Source: an uncultured Collinsella sp. (GTDB lineage Bacteria > Actinomycetota > Coriobacteriia > Coriobacteriales > Coriobacteriaceae). Taken from it: 61,948 bases of DNA. The stretch is from assembly GCA_938005465.1 (NCBI GenBank), contig CALLNU010000013.1, positions 1 through 61,948 on the forward strand, written 5' to 3'. Position numbers and translations under genes: made by a program. The stretch's first letter is position 1. Every line of letters begins with the position of its first letter. Under the pieces are notes generated by a model. The model made no database searches. It had not been told where the DNA came from and saw only the letters and a program-made list of their open reading frames with translations. Shown here piece after piece: positions 33,694-42,346 of the stretch.

Positions 33694-33702
33694 CCCCCCC
33701 CC
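33694..33702 (+). repeat. C9 homopolymer upstream of the ABC operon
   Basis: Nine consecutive C residues, 107 bp before the start of the ABC gene at 33809. Such tracts can vary in length and change promoter activity, but no promoter placement was established. Confidence 0.5.
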
Positions 33703-33808
33703 TGAAAACTGAATCCCGTTAGAAATGACGAGTTGTTTACGCTTCTTTTGGGGTGGCGGTACTATCATGGTTCGAATTGAATGTGGATGATGATAGGGAG
33801 CGCCTTCT

Positions 33809-35683
33809 ATGATTGAGCTGCTCAGGCGTTTTGGTGGTAAGTTTCGCCGCTATATAGTGATTGGCCCGGCGTGCAAGCTGATCGAAGTGATCTTTGACCT
33901 GCTTACGCCGCTGATGATTGCCCAGATGATCGATCGCGGCATCGGCGCGCACGATGTGAACGCCGTTATCCGCTACGGTATGGTGCTTGCCGCCATGGCT
34001 GTGATCGGCATCTCGTTTACGCTCGTCTGCCAAAAGATGGCGGCGCTGACCTCGCAGGGCATGGGCACCGATATCCGTAGTGCGCTCTACGAGCACATCA
34101 ACAAGCTGAGCTATGCCGAACTCGACCGCTTCGGCACGCCGTCGCTCATCACGCGCATCACCAACGACGTCAACCAGGTGCAGCTTGCCGTGGCGCTGGG
34201 CGTGCGCATGCTCATCCGCTGGCCCTTCTTGGCGGTGGGCTCCATGTGCGCGGCCCTTGCCATCGACCTTAAGCTCGGCATCATCTTTTTGATTTGCACG
34301 CCCGCCATTGGCTTGGTGTTTTGGTTTGTCATGGCGCGCTGCATTCCGTATTACAGGCAGCTGCAGGCAAAGCTCGACCGTATTGCGCTCATTTGCCGCG
34401 AGGGGCTTTCGGGCGCCCGCGTGGTTCGCGCTTTTGTGCGCGAAGACCACGAGCGCGAGCGCTTCGCCCAGGCCGCCGATGACCAGGCCCATACCGCCAT
34501 CGCGGTGGGCAAGCTCTCGTCGATCCTTAACCCCGTTACGTTTTTGGTGATGAACCTGGGCGTGTGCGCCATCCTGTGGGTGGGCGGCATCCAAGTCAAC
34601 GTGGGCGAGCTTACGCAGGGCCAGGTCATGGCGTTTGTGAACTACATGACGCAGACCCTGACCTCCATCGTGTACGTCGCCAACCTGGTCGTGGTCTTTA
34701 CCAAGGCGAGCGCGAGCGCGTCGCGTATCAACGAGGTGCTCAACTGCGAGCCGAGCATCACCGACGAGGGCAACCAGCCGGTCGCGCTGCCCGAGTCGAG
34801 CGAACTGGCGGGCGGTGCTGCTCCAGTCTCCGCACTGAGCTTTGACCATGCGAGCTTTTCGTTTGGCGCGGGCGCGGCAAATGCTGTCAACGATGTGACG
34901 CTGGAACTCCCGCTGGGCAAGACGCTCGGCATTATCGGCGGCACGGGCAGCGGCAAGTCCACGCTCGTCTCTCTTATTCCGCGCCTGTACGATGCGAGCA
35001 CCGGCAGCGTGAGCGTAATGGGTGCCGATGTGCGCGCCTGGCCGCTCGATCAGCTGCGCCATGTGGTCGCGACTGTTCCGCAGCGCGCGTCGCTCGTGAG
35101 CGGCACCATCCGCAGCAACCTAACCTGGCGCGATGAGGCGGCAACCGACGAGGAGCTCTGGGCGGCGCTCGATATAGCGCAGGCCAGCGAGTTCGTGCGC
35201 AACAAACCGCAGGGGCTCGACGCCCCGGTCGAGGCGGGCGGCAAGAACTTTAGCGGTGGCCAGCGTCAGCGTCTGACTATCGCGCGCGCTCTGGTGGGCT
35301 CGCCGCAGGTTCTGATCATGGATGATTCTGCCTCGGCGCTCGACTTTAAGACCGACGCGGCGCTTCGCCATGCCATTCGCGAACGAAGCATGCGAGGTGC
35401 CGCCGAGGGCGGGCTGCCGCTGACCACGGCGATTGTGAGCCAGCGCGTCTCGACCGTGCGCGACGCCGATATGATCTGCGTACTCGACCACGGCTCGGTT
35501 GCGGGCCTGGGCACGCACGATGAGCTGTACACGACCTGCCAGCTCTACCGCGAAATCTGCCAGTCGCAGCTGCGCCGCGAGGAGCTCGAGGGCCAGCAGG
35601 GGAGCACGACGCCCACGCCCACCCCAAGACTCGCGTCCGCTCCGACCGCCCCCGCATCCGTCTGCGCAAAGGAGGGCTGCTAA
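33809..35683 (+). CDS. ABC exporter half-transporter, degenerate-site subunit (second pair)
   Basis: 624 residues: membrane domain (about 1-310) and nucleotide-binding domain. Walker A is GGTGSGKST, the signature FSGGQRQR, and Walker B VLIMDDSASALD with Asp replacing the catalytic Glu, as in the subunit at 21154. A Pro/Thr-rich C-terminal tail (about 590-624) is extra. RBS AGGGAG precedes ATG 33809. The stop codon abuts the start of the partner gene. Substrate unknown; no regulator gene is adjacent. Confidence 0.92.
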   Translation: MIELLRRFGGKFRRYIVIGPACKLIEVIFDLLTPLMIAQMIDRGIGAHDVNAVIRYGMVLAAMAVIGISFTLVCQKMAALTSQGMGTDIRSALYEHINKLSYAELDRFGTPSLITRITNDVNQVQLAVALGVRMLIRWPFLAVGSMCAALAIDLKLGIIFLICTPAIGLVFWFVMARCIPYYRQLQAKLDRIALICREGLSGARVVRAFVREDHERERFAQAADDQAHTAIAVGKLSSILNPVTFLVMNLGVCAILWVGGIQVNVGELTQGQVMAFVNYMTQTLTSIVYVANLVVVFTKASASASRINEVLNCEPSITDEGNQPVALPESSELAGGAAPVSALSFDHASFSFGAGAANAVNDVTLELPLGKTLGIIGGTGSGKSTLVSLIPRLYDASTGSVSVMGADVRAWPLDQLRHVVATVPQRASLVSGTIRSNLTWRDEAATDEELWAALDIAQASEFVRNKPQGLDAPVEAGGKNFSGGQRQRLTIARALVGSPQVLIMDDSASALDFKTDAALRHAIRERSMRGAAEGGLPLTTAIVSQRVSTVRDADMICVLDHGSVAGLGTHDELYTTCQLYREICQSQLRREELEGQQGSTTPTPTPRLASAPTAPASVCAKEGC

Positions 35684-37543
35684 ATGAATCCGTACACTTC
35701 CTCCGGTTCGGTCGCCACGATGACGGCCAACGTGTCCGGCAACGATAACCTCAACGACCTGGGTGACGGTCCGCGCCAGCCCGGCGACCCCGAGCGCTAT
35801 CCCGCCGGTGCGGTGACTCGCCGCCTGCTGGGCTATGTTCGTCCGCACCGCGTCTCGTTTGCAGCGTCGTTTGTGAGTGCCGCCGTCTCGGTGATCCTGC
35901 AGCTCTACACGCCCATCCTCATTGGCGAGGGCATCGACCTGATCGTTGCCGCGGGCCAGGTGGACTTCGATGCGCTGCTGCCGCTCGTTACCAAACTCGC
36001 GCTCGTCGTGGTGGGAGCAGCGTCCTTCCAGTGGCTGCAGGGCTATTGCGTCAACCGCCTGTCCTACGAAACGGTGCGTGACATGCGCGTGGAGGCAAGT
36101 GACAAGCTCAGCCGCATGCCGCTCAGCTTTATCGACAGCCATGCCCACGGCGACCTTATGAGCCGCGTGGTCAATGACGTCGACCAGGTGGGCGACGGTC
36201 TGCTGCAGGGCTTCACGCAGCTTTTCACCGGCGTTATCACCATCGTGGGCACGCTCGCGTTTATGCTCTCCATTAACCTGGCCATGACGCTCGTGGTGGT
36301 GCTCGTCACGCCGCTTTCCATCTTTGCGGCCGGCGCCATCGCCAAGCTTTCCAACAAGAGCTTTACGGCGCAGCAGCGTATTCAAGGGCAGCTCGGTGGT
36401 CATATCGAGGAGTACGTAGGCGAGCAGAAGCTTGTCGACGCCTTTGCCTACGGCCCCAACGCCCAAGCGCGCTTCGACGCGCTCAACGCCGAGCTCTATA
36501 CGGCAGGTGAGCGCGCGCAGTTCATGGGTTCGCTTTCTAATCCCGGCACGCGCTTTATCAACAACATCATCTACGCCGTTGTCGCTGTGATCGGCTGCGT
36601 GGGCGTGATCACGGGCGTGCCGGCGGCGCTCACGGTGGGCGGCGTGCAGATTTTCCTGTCCTACGCCAACCAGTACACCAAGCCGTTCAACGAGGTTACC
36701 AACGTCATCACACAAATCCAGACGGCATATGCCTCGGCGCGACGCATGTTTGCGCTGCTCGACGCTCGCGAGCAGGAGCCTGATGCGGCGGATGCCGTTG
36801 AACTTGCCGCCCCGCAGGGTGAGGTGACCTTTGAGCACGTGGACTTTAGCTATGTGCCCGATCGCAAGCTGCTGCAGGATATCTGCATCGAGGCTAAGCC
36901 CGGCATGCGCTTTGCCCTGGTCGGCCCCACGGGTTGCGGAAAGACAACGCTTATCAACCTGCTGCTGCGCTTTTACGATATCGATGCCGGCCGCATCGCG
37001 GTCGATGGCAAGGCTTCGCGCGACTACACGCGCGCGAGCCTGCGCCGTGCCTTTGGCATGGTGTTGCAGGATACGTGGCTGTTCGAGGGCACGGTGGCGG
37101 AAAATATCGCCTACGGCTGTCCCGATGCCACGCGCGAGCAGGTCATCGAAGCCGCCAAGCGCGCGCACGCGCACAAGTTTATCGTGCAGCTGCCAGGCGG
37201 CTACGATACGGTCATCGGCGAGGACGGCGGCACGTTTAGTCAGGGCCAAAAGCAGCTGCTGTGCATCGCGCGCGTTATGCTCACCGACCCGGCGATTCTG
37301 CTGCTGGACGAGGCGACCTCGAGCATCGATACCCGCACCGAGCTGCAGGTTCAGGAGGCATTCGACGAGCTTATGGCCGGTCGCACGAGCTTTGTCGTGG
37401 CGCACCGCCTGTCGACGATTCGCAACGCCGACTGCATTCTGGTCATGTGCGACGGCCAGATTATCGAGCGCGGCACGCACGACGAGCTGCTAGCGGCAGG
37501 CGGCTTCTACGCCGAGCTCTACCGCAGCCAGTTTGCCCAGTGA
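35684..37543 (+). CDS. ABC exporter half-transporter, catalytic subunit (second pair)
   Basis: 619 residues. A ~45-residue polar N-terminal extension is followed by six membrane helices and a nucleotide-binding domain with GPTGCGKTT, TFSQGQKQ (SQGQ signature) and ILLLDEATSSID (catalytic Glu present). It starts immediately after the partner stop (TAAATG) behind GGAGGG. It pairs with the preceding degenerate subunit as a heterodimeric exporter. The two pairs in this window are paralogous by motif pattern, but this one lacks the charged N-terminal coiled coil. Confidence 0.92.
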   Translation: MNPYTSSGSVATMTANVSGNDNLNDLGDGPRQPGDPERYPAGAVTRRLLGYVRPHRVSFAASFVSAAVSVILQLYTPILIGEGIDLIVAAGQVDFDALLPLVTKLALVVVGAASFQWLQGYCVNRLSYETVRDMRVEASDKLSRMPLSFIDSHAHGDLMSRVVNDVDQVGDGLLQGFTQLFTGVITIVGTLAFMLSINLAMTLVVVLVTPLSIFAAGAIAKLSNKSFTAQQRIQGQLGGHIEEYVGEQKLVDAFAYGPNAQARFDALNAELYTAGERAQFMGSLSNPGTRFINNIIYAVVAVIGCVGVITGVPAALTVGGVQIFLSYANQYTKPFNEVTNVITQIQTAYASARRMFALLDAREQEPDAADAVELAAPQGEVTFEHVDFSYVPDRKLLQDICIEAKPGMRFALVGPTGCGKTTLINLLLRFYDIDAGRIAVDGKASRDYTRASLRRAFGMVLQDTWLFEGTVAENIAYGCPDATREQVIEAAKRAHAHKFIVQLPGGYDTVIGEDGGTFSQGQKQLLCIARVMLTDPAILLLDEATSSIDTRTELQVQEAFDELMAGRTSFVVAHRLSTIRNADCILVMCDGQIIERGTHDELLAAGGFYAELYRSQFAQ

Positions 37544-37618
37544 GCACGGCCGTGGGGCAAATTAATCAGGTTTGTTTGTCCCATAGAGCGATCTTGTTAT
37601 ATAGCGTTCTACCAGCGC

Positions 37619-37710
37619 GTGAAACATTTTGACGATACTCCGTGACACAATTTGACGGCGTTTTGTGAAACAGTTTTTCGGACATTCGTGAAACGTTCTG
37701 CGGCGGTTTC
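37619..37710 (+). promoter_or_regulatory. Four degenerate 23-bp tandem repeats upstream of the flavodoxin gene
   Basis: GTGAAAC (GTGACAC in unit 2) starts at 37619, 37642, 37665 and 37688, an exact 23-bp spacing. Units 1 and 2 continue with A-T-rich bases and TTTGACG; unit 4 ends in GTTTC. They lie about 150-240 bp before the flavodoxin start. They could be repeated sites for a cooperative regulator. Further down, CTAAT (37814) and ATTAG (37826) form an inverted pair. Confidence 0.6.
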
Positions 37711-37860
37711 AATCCGAAGTACATACTGTTCGAAATCTGTCCAAAGATGTCGTCTGCGTCGCCAATCGACAGACGGTGGTTTACATCCGTCACGTTAGTA
37801 CTAAGATATTCATCTAATAAATTGCATTAGTGGCTTTAGTTTTGGGGGAAACGAGGCAAC

Positions 37861-38418
37861 GTGACTATGACGTGCTCTTTGGTGGTTAACAGCAAGAGCG
37901 GTAATACCAGGATGGTTTCGGGTGCGATCAAGCGCGCTCTACAGGCTGCGGGCGTTGAGTTTGTCCACGCCGCGGCGTTGAGCGACGATGCGGATGCAGA
38001 TCAGGTTGCGCTCGAGGCACGGGGCGCCTGCGCGGCCGACACGGTGCTTGTCGGCTTTTGGTGCGACAAGGGCGCGTGCACGCCTTCGGTCGCGTCGTTA
38101 CTTTCCGCCCTGCACGGCAAGCGCGTCTTTTTGTTTGGCACTTGCGGTTTTGGTGCCAGCGAGGAGTACTTTAGGCAGATTATCGACCGCGTATCGTCTA
38201 ACTTGGCCAATGATGCCGAGCTTGTGGGTTGGGCAATGTGCCAGGGCAAGATGGGTCCCGCGGTCAAGCAGCGCTACGAGGCCATGCTCGAGCAAGATCC
38301 CGACAATGTCCGCTTTAAGATGCTGCTCGATAACTGGGTCGCCGCAAAGGATCACCCCACCAAGGAAGATCTGGACAACATGGCTGCAGCCGCCAAAAAG
38401 GCCGTGCTGGGGGAGTAG
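37861..38418 (+). CDS. Flavodoxin-family protein (BilS-like)
   Basis: 185-residue flavodoxin fold. SKSGNTRMVSGAI (about residues 9-21) is the FMN phosphate loop; VGFWCDKGACTPSVASLLSALHGKRVFLFGTCGFGASEEYFRQIIDRV resembles the flavodoxin-like proteins linked to bilirubin reduction in gut bacteria (BilS). No bilR-type reductase is next to it, so I do not assign the symbol. It would shuttle electrons in the cytoplasm. GTG 37861 and ATG 37867 are both plausible; GAGG precedes them. The upstream 23-bp repeats suggest specific regulation. Confidence 0.75.
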   Translation: MTMTCSLVVNSKSGNTRMVSGAIKRALQAAGVEFVHAAALSDDADADQVALEARGACAADTVLVGFWCDKGACTPSVASLLSALHGKRVFLFGTCGFGASEEYFRQIIDRVSSNLANDAELVGWAMCQGKMGPAVKQRYEAMLEQDPDNVRFKMLLDNWVAAKDHPTKEDLDNMAAAAKKAVLGE

Positions 38419-38460
38419 CTTCGTCGTGTGTGGTGCTTCGTGCAAAACAATACAAATGTG

Positions 38461-38489
38461 AAAGCCTCGAAATCCTCGAGGCTTTTTTC
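38461..38489 (+). terminator. Terminator of the flavodoxin gene
   Basis: AAAGCCTCGA / TCGAGGCTTT with loop AATCC, then T4C. Confidence 0.85.
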
Positions 38490-38541
38490 TTGACGCTCGT
38501 AGGCGCAACCGTGGCAAACGTTCGCTGGATGTATTCAGAGT

Positions 38542-38586
38542 GGGACACGGTTTCCGGATGCAAAAAAGGCCACATAACGTGGCCTT
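38542..38586. repeat. Solitary 15-mer plus GGCCAC hairpin
   Basis: GGGACACGGTTTCCGG (38542-38557) matches unit 6 of the array at 60394 in 15 of 16. The next hairpin AAGGCCAC-ATAAC-GTGGCCTT (38566-38586) resembles those at 1-23 and 38694-38714. Confidence 0.55.
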
Positions 38587-38641
38587 CAACTTATATATGT
38601 TCGGCGATACACCCAAGACAAGCCACGCCCCAACATCAGGG

Positions 38642-38771
38642 CGTCTGTCCAGGCGGAGGCATATAAGGTTCATCGCGAGTTCCGCACGCAAAGAAGGCCA
38701 CTTAATGTGGCCTTCGTCTTGCGCAGGACTGTCCGAGCAGGGAACCTTATATGCCTCCGCCTGGACAGACG
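38642..38771. repeat. 130-bp element with perfect 29-bp inverted arms
   Basis: Arms 38642-38670 and 38743-38771 are exact reverse complements (outer CGTCTGTCCAGGCGG). The inner hairpin GAAGGCCAC-TTAAT-GTGGCCTTC (38693-38715) lies off-centre. The right half resembles bases 1-60 of the window. No T-run follows the outer stem. Confidence 0.88.
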
Positions 38772-38798
38772 TTTTAGTTGTGGCTCAGCAGCTAGCAG

Positions 38799-41099
38799 CT
38801 ACTTAATCTTGGTCGTGCCCGGTGCCAGGTTGGGGTCGGTCTCGTTGGCCTCGGTCTGGAAGTGCTCGGTATACACGTTCTTGCCGTCGCGGAACATCTC
38901 GTAGTACTGCATCTTTGCGTAATCCTCGCGCGCCTTGGTGGCGGCTGCGGCAGCGGCGTCGTCACCGGTGACGTTGGAGGAAAGCGCCCAACGCAGGCTG
39001 GCGTCCTCGTAGCCCACGGAGTTGATAGCGGGCAGCGACTTACGCAGCGTCATGTGCGCTTTCTGGTAGTCGGTCAGCGGGGCGCCGATCAGCTGCATCA
39101 GCTGGCTGGACAGATAGTTGGTGGACAGGTCGTCGACCTCGCTCGTCTGGTCGCAGCCGGCAACGTCGTAGTTGGCCCAGATGATGTAGTCGGTCTGCCA
39201 CAGGCGCTCCTGATGCGTAGCGTCGTCCTCGCCGGTAAACCACTTGTCGTTGAACTTGGACGGGAAGAACGGCTGATGGTCGCCCCAGAACACCACGACC
39301 ACCTTGCGGTCGAGCTTGCTCAAGGCGTTGAGGAAGTAGCGCAGCGCCTGGTCGGACTGCTCGATGCACGAGACATACTCGTCGACATCGGAGAGCGTGC
39401 CGTCTTCGATGGTCTTGGCATCCAGATCGGTCGTGTCGATGTTCAGGTGCATCTGCTTGTCGACCGGCAGCAGGCCCGTATCGTAGCCCGAGTGGTTCTG
39501 CATGGTCACGTCGAAGATAAACTGCGGATCGGCGTTCTGGTCGAGCAGCTCAAGAATCTTGTCGTAGGTAGCCTGGTCGGTCACCATGCCGCGCAGGGTG
39601 TCGGCTCCCTGGAAGTCGTTGATGGACAGGAACTGGTCAAAGCCAAAGTCCTTGTAGACGTTCTCGCGGTTCCAGTTGGTTGCGTGGTTGGGGTGCATGG
39701 CCGTGGTGGAATATCCGAGCGATTTGAACTGCTCTGCCAGGTTCCCGGTCGTCTCCATGTTGTAGATGGTGTAGGGGTACACGCCCGAACCCAGGTTGGC
39801 CATGGAGTTGCCGGTCATAAACTCAAACTCGGTATTGGCCGTGCCGCCGCCGTAGGCGCTCACATAAAGCTTGCCGCGGCTGAGGCAGTTGGACAGGCTC
39901 TTAAAGTACTGCGGGCCCTCGTAGCCGGCGCGCATGTTCTGGTAGATGGACAGGTCCGAGAAGGTCTCGTTCATGATGGCGATGACCGTGGGCTTCTCGC
40001 TGTCGAATTGCTCCTTTGCGGCGGTGCGCTCGTCGCTCTTGGCGGCGTCGGACTTGTCGTAGGCCTTGGCGTACTTTTTGAGCGTGGCCTTGGCATCGTC
40101 GACGGAGTAGTCGGCGGGTTTGGGCGGCTTAATGGACTGCGCTGCGCTAATGAAAGCGGGCAGGTAGCCCTCGCGCCAGTAGCTCTCGAGCGGGCGCCAG
40201 GTGTAGACGGTGATGCCGAGGGTGTTGTAGTAGTCGATGAGCGTGACATGCGCGGTCACGCCGCCCAGGCACAGCACCGCCACGAGCAGGTTGGTGAGCA
40301 GCATGCGCTTGGCGTTGGCGGTGCCCTTCTGACGGTGCGGTGCCACCAGGCCGGCGTACTCGCACAGCAGCATGGCGATGGCGGTAAAGCCCATGGACAG
40401 CACGCAGAACAGCGAGATCGAGAAGGTGTAGCCGTTGCCGGCGACCGCGGCGGCGGTGGAGATGGCCGAAAGGTCGCCCGGCTGGATGGGCATGGATTTA
40501 AACGTGATGACGAAGAACTCGGCAATGCCCAGGACAAAGAGGGCAAAGGCCAAGACCGCAGGAGCTGCGCCGTGGCGCTGGAACAGGAAGAACAGGCCGA
40601 CCATGAGCACGGTGATGATGGCCCACTCGAGCAAGATGCACAGGGGGTAGACCCAGGTAAAGTCGTGGTTGGACGAGACCTCCATGCCCAGCAGCGCAAA
40701 GACGCCGGCGAGCAGCAGGCATAAGACGGCGGCGACGAGCGGTTTGCCCACAAAGGCGCCGCGCAGGCGGGCGAGCTTGCCGGTGGGGGCGGGCGCATCG
40801 GTAGCAGCGAACGCAAAGACGCGCGGGGCGATGCGGTCGCGGGCGATGCTGGCCCAAGCGCATCCGGTGAGAATGGCGTTGGTCAGGATGAGCATCACAA
40901 AGGCGAGCGGCTCGTTTTGAGCGACGAGGCCAATGGCGCCCCAAATGGTCAAAAAGAGCTGGAACAGGCCGAAGGCGACGCTCCACCCAAGAGCGCTTTT
41001 GGCAACGGTGCCCGACTTTGCGCAAATGGCCTTGGCCTCGCGCGAAACAAGGTAGACGGTCGCCGCAAGACCGACGAGCGAGATGGCGGCAGCGAACAT
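38799..41099 (-). CDS. LTA-synthase-like phosphoglycerol transferase
   Basis: 766-residue membrane enzyme of the alkaline phosphatase/sulfatase superfamily. About five or six hydrophobic segments (1-290) precede an extracellular catalytic domain (about 340-700). IAIMNETFSDLSIYQ carries the nucleophile Thr379, TGNSMANLGSG and FWGDHQPFFP supply metal-binding residues. It likely moves glycerol-phosphate or related groups onto cell-wall glycolipid or glycan. ATG 41099 follows GAGGAG; GTG 41114 is less likely. It is larger than classical LtaS and its exact polymer product is unknown. It is divergent from a nitroreductase gene. Confidence 0.85.
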   Translation of the reverse strand: MFAAAISLVGLAATVYLVSREAKAICAKSGTVAKSALGWSVAFGLFQLFLTIWGAIGLVAQNEPLAFVMLILTNAILTGCAWASIARDRIAPRVFAFAATDAPAPTGKLARLRGAFVGKPLVAAVLCLLLAGVFALLGMEVSSNHDFTWVYPLCILLEWAIITVLMVGLFFLFQRHGAAPAVLAFALFVLGIAEFFVITFKSMPIQPGDLSAISTAAAVAGNGYTFSISLFCVLSMGFTAIAMLLCEYAGLVAPHRQKGTANAKRMLLTNLLVAVLCLGGVTAHVTLIDYYNTLGITVYTWRPLESYWREGYLPAFISAAQSIKPPKPADYSVDDAKATLKKYAKAYDKSDAAKSDERTAAKEQFDSEKPTVIAIMNETFSDLSIYQNMRAGYEGPQYFKSLSNCLSRGKLYVSAYGGGTANTEFEFMTGNSMANLGSGVYPYTIYNMETTGNLAEQFKSLGYSTTAMHPNHATNWNRENVYKDFGFDQFLSINDFQGADTLRGMVTDQATYDKILELLDQNADPQFIFDVTMQNHSGYDTGLLPVDKQMHLNIDTTDLDAKTIEDGTLSDVDEYVSCIEQSDQALRYFLNALSKLDRKVVVVFWGDHQPFFPSKFNDKWFTGEDDATHQERLWQTDYIIWANYDVAGCDQTSEVDDLSTNYLSSQLMQLIGAPLTDYQKAHMTLRKSLPAINSVGYEDASLRWALSSNVTGDDAAAAAATKAREDYAKMQYYEMFRDGKNVYTEHFQTEANETDPNLAPGTTKIK

Positions 41100-41312
41100 G
41101 CTGAGACTCCTCACAAACTAAAACCTACGAAAGCGGGGATTTACCCGATTGTTACCAAGATATGCGCAGCATTTGACGGCCGCGTACAACAACCAGCCAT
41201 AATAACGCGCGCGTATGGCAGTGTGGCGCAATGTAGTGGCGACCTGCGCGATAATGGACGGGAATTACACGGAAACGTAAAGGCTTCTTAAAGAAATGGC
41301 GAGGGTAGAGCT

Positions 41313-42188
41313 ATGGGTGAGCAGGTTTGTATGACGGGCGCCGAGTACTGCGGCGGAGCTGCGGCCGTAGATGTGTACGGCTATCCGGTCGAGACTACGG
41401 GCAATGCGGTGCTGGACATCTTGGAGCATCGCTCGTCTACGCGTGCCTTCGCGCGTGATGACGACGACCGTCCTGTGGCGGTGACCGACGAGCAGCGGGC
41501 AGCGATTTTGCATGCGGCGAGCCGTGCGCCGTCGGCAGGCGCCATGATGATGTATTCCATCGTGAGCATTCGCGAGCAGGCTACGCTCGACCGCCTGGCC
41601 GACCTGTGCGACCACCAGCCCATGATCGCCAAGGCGCCCTGGGCACTAATATTTGTGGTCGACTATGCCAAGTGGATCGATCTGTTTGAGCACGTGGGCT
41701 GCTTTGAGCCCGAGTTTGTAGAGCGTACGGGCAAGGCGCCCCGTCGTGCGCCGGGTCTGGGCGACTTTGCCATCGCGGCACAGGACGCCGTGATCGCCGC
41801 GCAAAATGTCGTGGTCGCCGCCGAGGCTCTGGGGCTGGGGAGCTGCTATATCGGCGATGTTATCGAGAATGCCGAGGAAGTGGCCGAGCTGCTGGATCTG
41901 CCTCCGTATACCATGCCGCTGTCGATGCTCATCATCGGCACGCCTCGCAAAGAGCGCCCGGCAATCGCGCACCCCGTGGTGAACCTGGTGCACGAGGAGC
42001 GCTACTGCCGTGCGGACGCCGCGACCATGGACGCGCAGGTGGCCGAGATGGACGCGATGTTTCGCCCGCATGCCCGCGAGGTGGGCGAGCGCGTCGTGGA
42101 TATCTACACCCGCAAGCACACGAGCCCCTTTATGGCCGAGATGAGCCGCTCCATGGAGTGGTGGTTCAAAAACTGGCTCGGAAAATGA
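41313..42188 (+). CDS. Nitroreductase-family oxidoreductase (long form)
   Basis: 291 residues. FMN-binding start ILEHRSSTRAFARDDD (about 35-50) with SRAPSAGAMMMYS, then QNVVVAAEALGLGSCYIGDVI (about 165-185) as the second FMN segment, and TPRKERP near 210. A C-terminal extension (about 220-291) wraps the fold in longer family members. Substrate unknown; paralogue of 19377-19898 but only distantly similar. GAGGGTAGAG precedes ATG 41313. A 31-bp palindrome follows the stop by 3 bp. Confidence 0.88.
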   Translation: MGEQVCMTGAEYCGGAAAVDVYGYPVETTGNAVLDILEHRSSTRAFARDDDDRPVAVTDEQRAAILHAASRAPSAGAMMMYSIVSIREQATLDRLADLCDHQPMIAKAPWALIFVVDYAKWIDLFEHVGCFEPEFVERTGKAPRRAPGLGDFAIAAQDAVIAAQNVVVAAEALGLGSCYIGDVIENAEEVAELLDLPPYTMPLSMLIIGTPRKERPAIAHPVVNLVHEERYCRADAATMDAQVAEMDAMFRPHAREVGERVVDIYTRKHTSPFMAEMSRSMEWWFKNWLGK

Positions 42189-42191
42189 CAG

Positions 42192-42222
42192 ATGTGGTAA
42201 AGGGACAGTCCCTTTACCACAT
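42192..42222. repeat. 31-bp palindrome (GGGACAG family), copy 2
   Basis: ATGTGGTAAAGGGAC / GTCCCTTTACCACAT around one A, perfect 15-bp arms. The arm bases differ from copy 1 but remain complementary. Confidence 0.85.
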
Positions 42223-42305
42223 TCCATATCGCCGCAGTAGCCTAAAGACTGTATAAATGTTTATCTAGCTGGGAAAACAGTGCGTTAAAACATGGGCCGA
42301 TTACC

Positions 42306-42311
42306 TATAAT
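42306..42311 (+). promoter_or_regulatory. Probable -10 box of kup
   Basis: Consensus TATAAT, 36 bp before the start. Only a weak -35 (around 42283-42289) is visible. No c-di-AMP riboswitch-like fold was recognised in the leader. Confidence 0.4.
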
Positions 42312-42346
42312 CCCCTCGAACATTAAAGTTGGGAGGAAACCGGCTT

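Noticed and set aside
35120..37480. 786-codon minus-strand ORF across the second ABC pair
   Set aside because: Antisense shadow of two clearly coding ABC genes.
42223..42346. c-di-AMP (ydaO) riboswitch before kup
   Set aside because: The leader is short (about 100 nt) and lacks the conserved sequence blocks.
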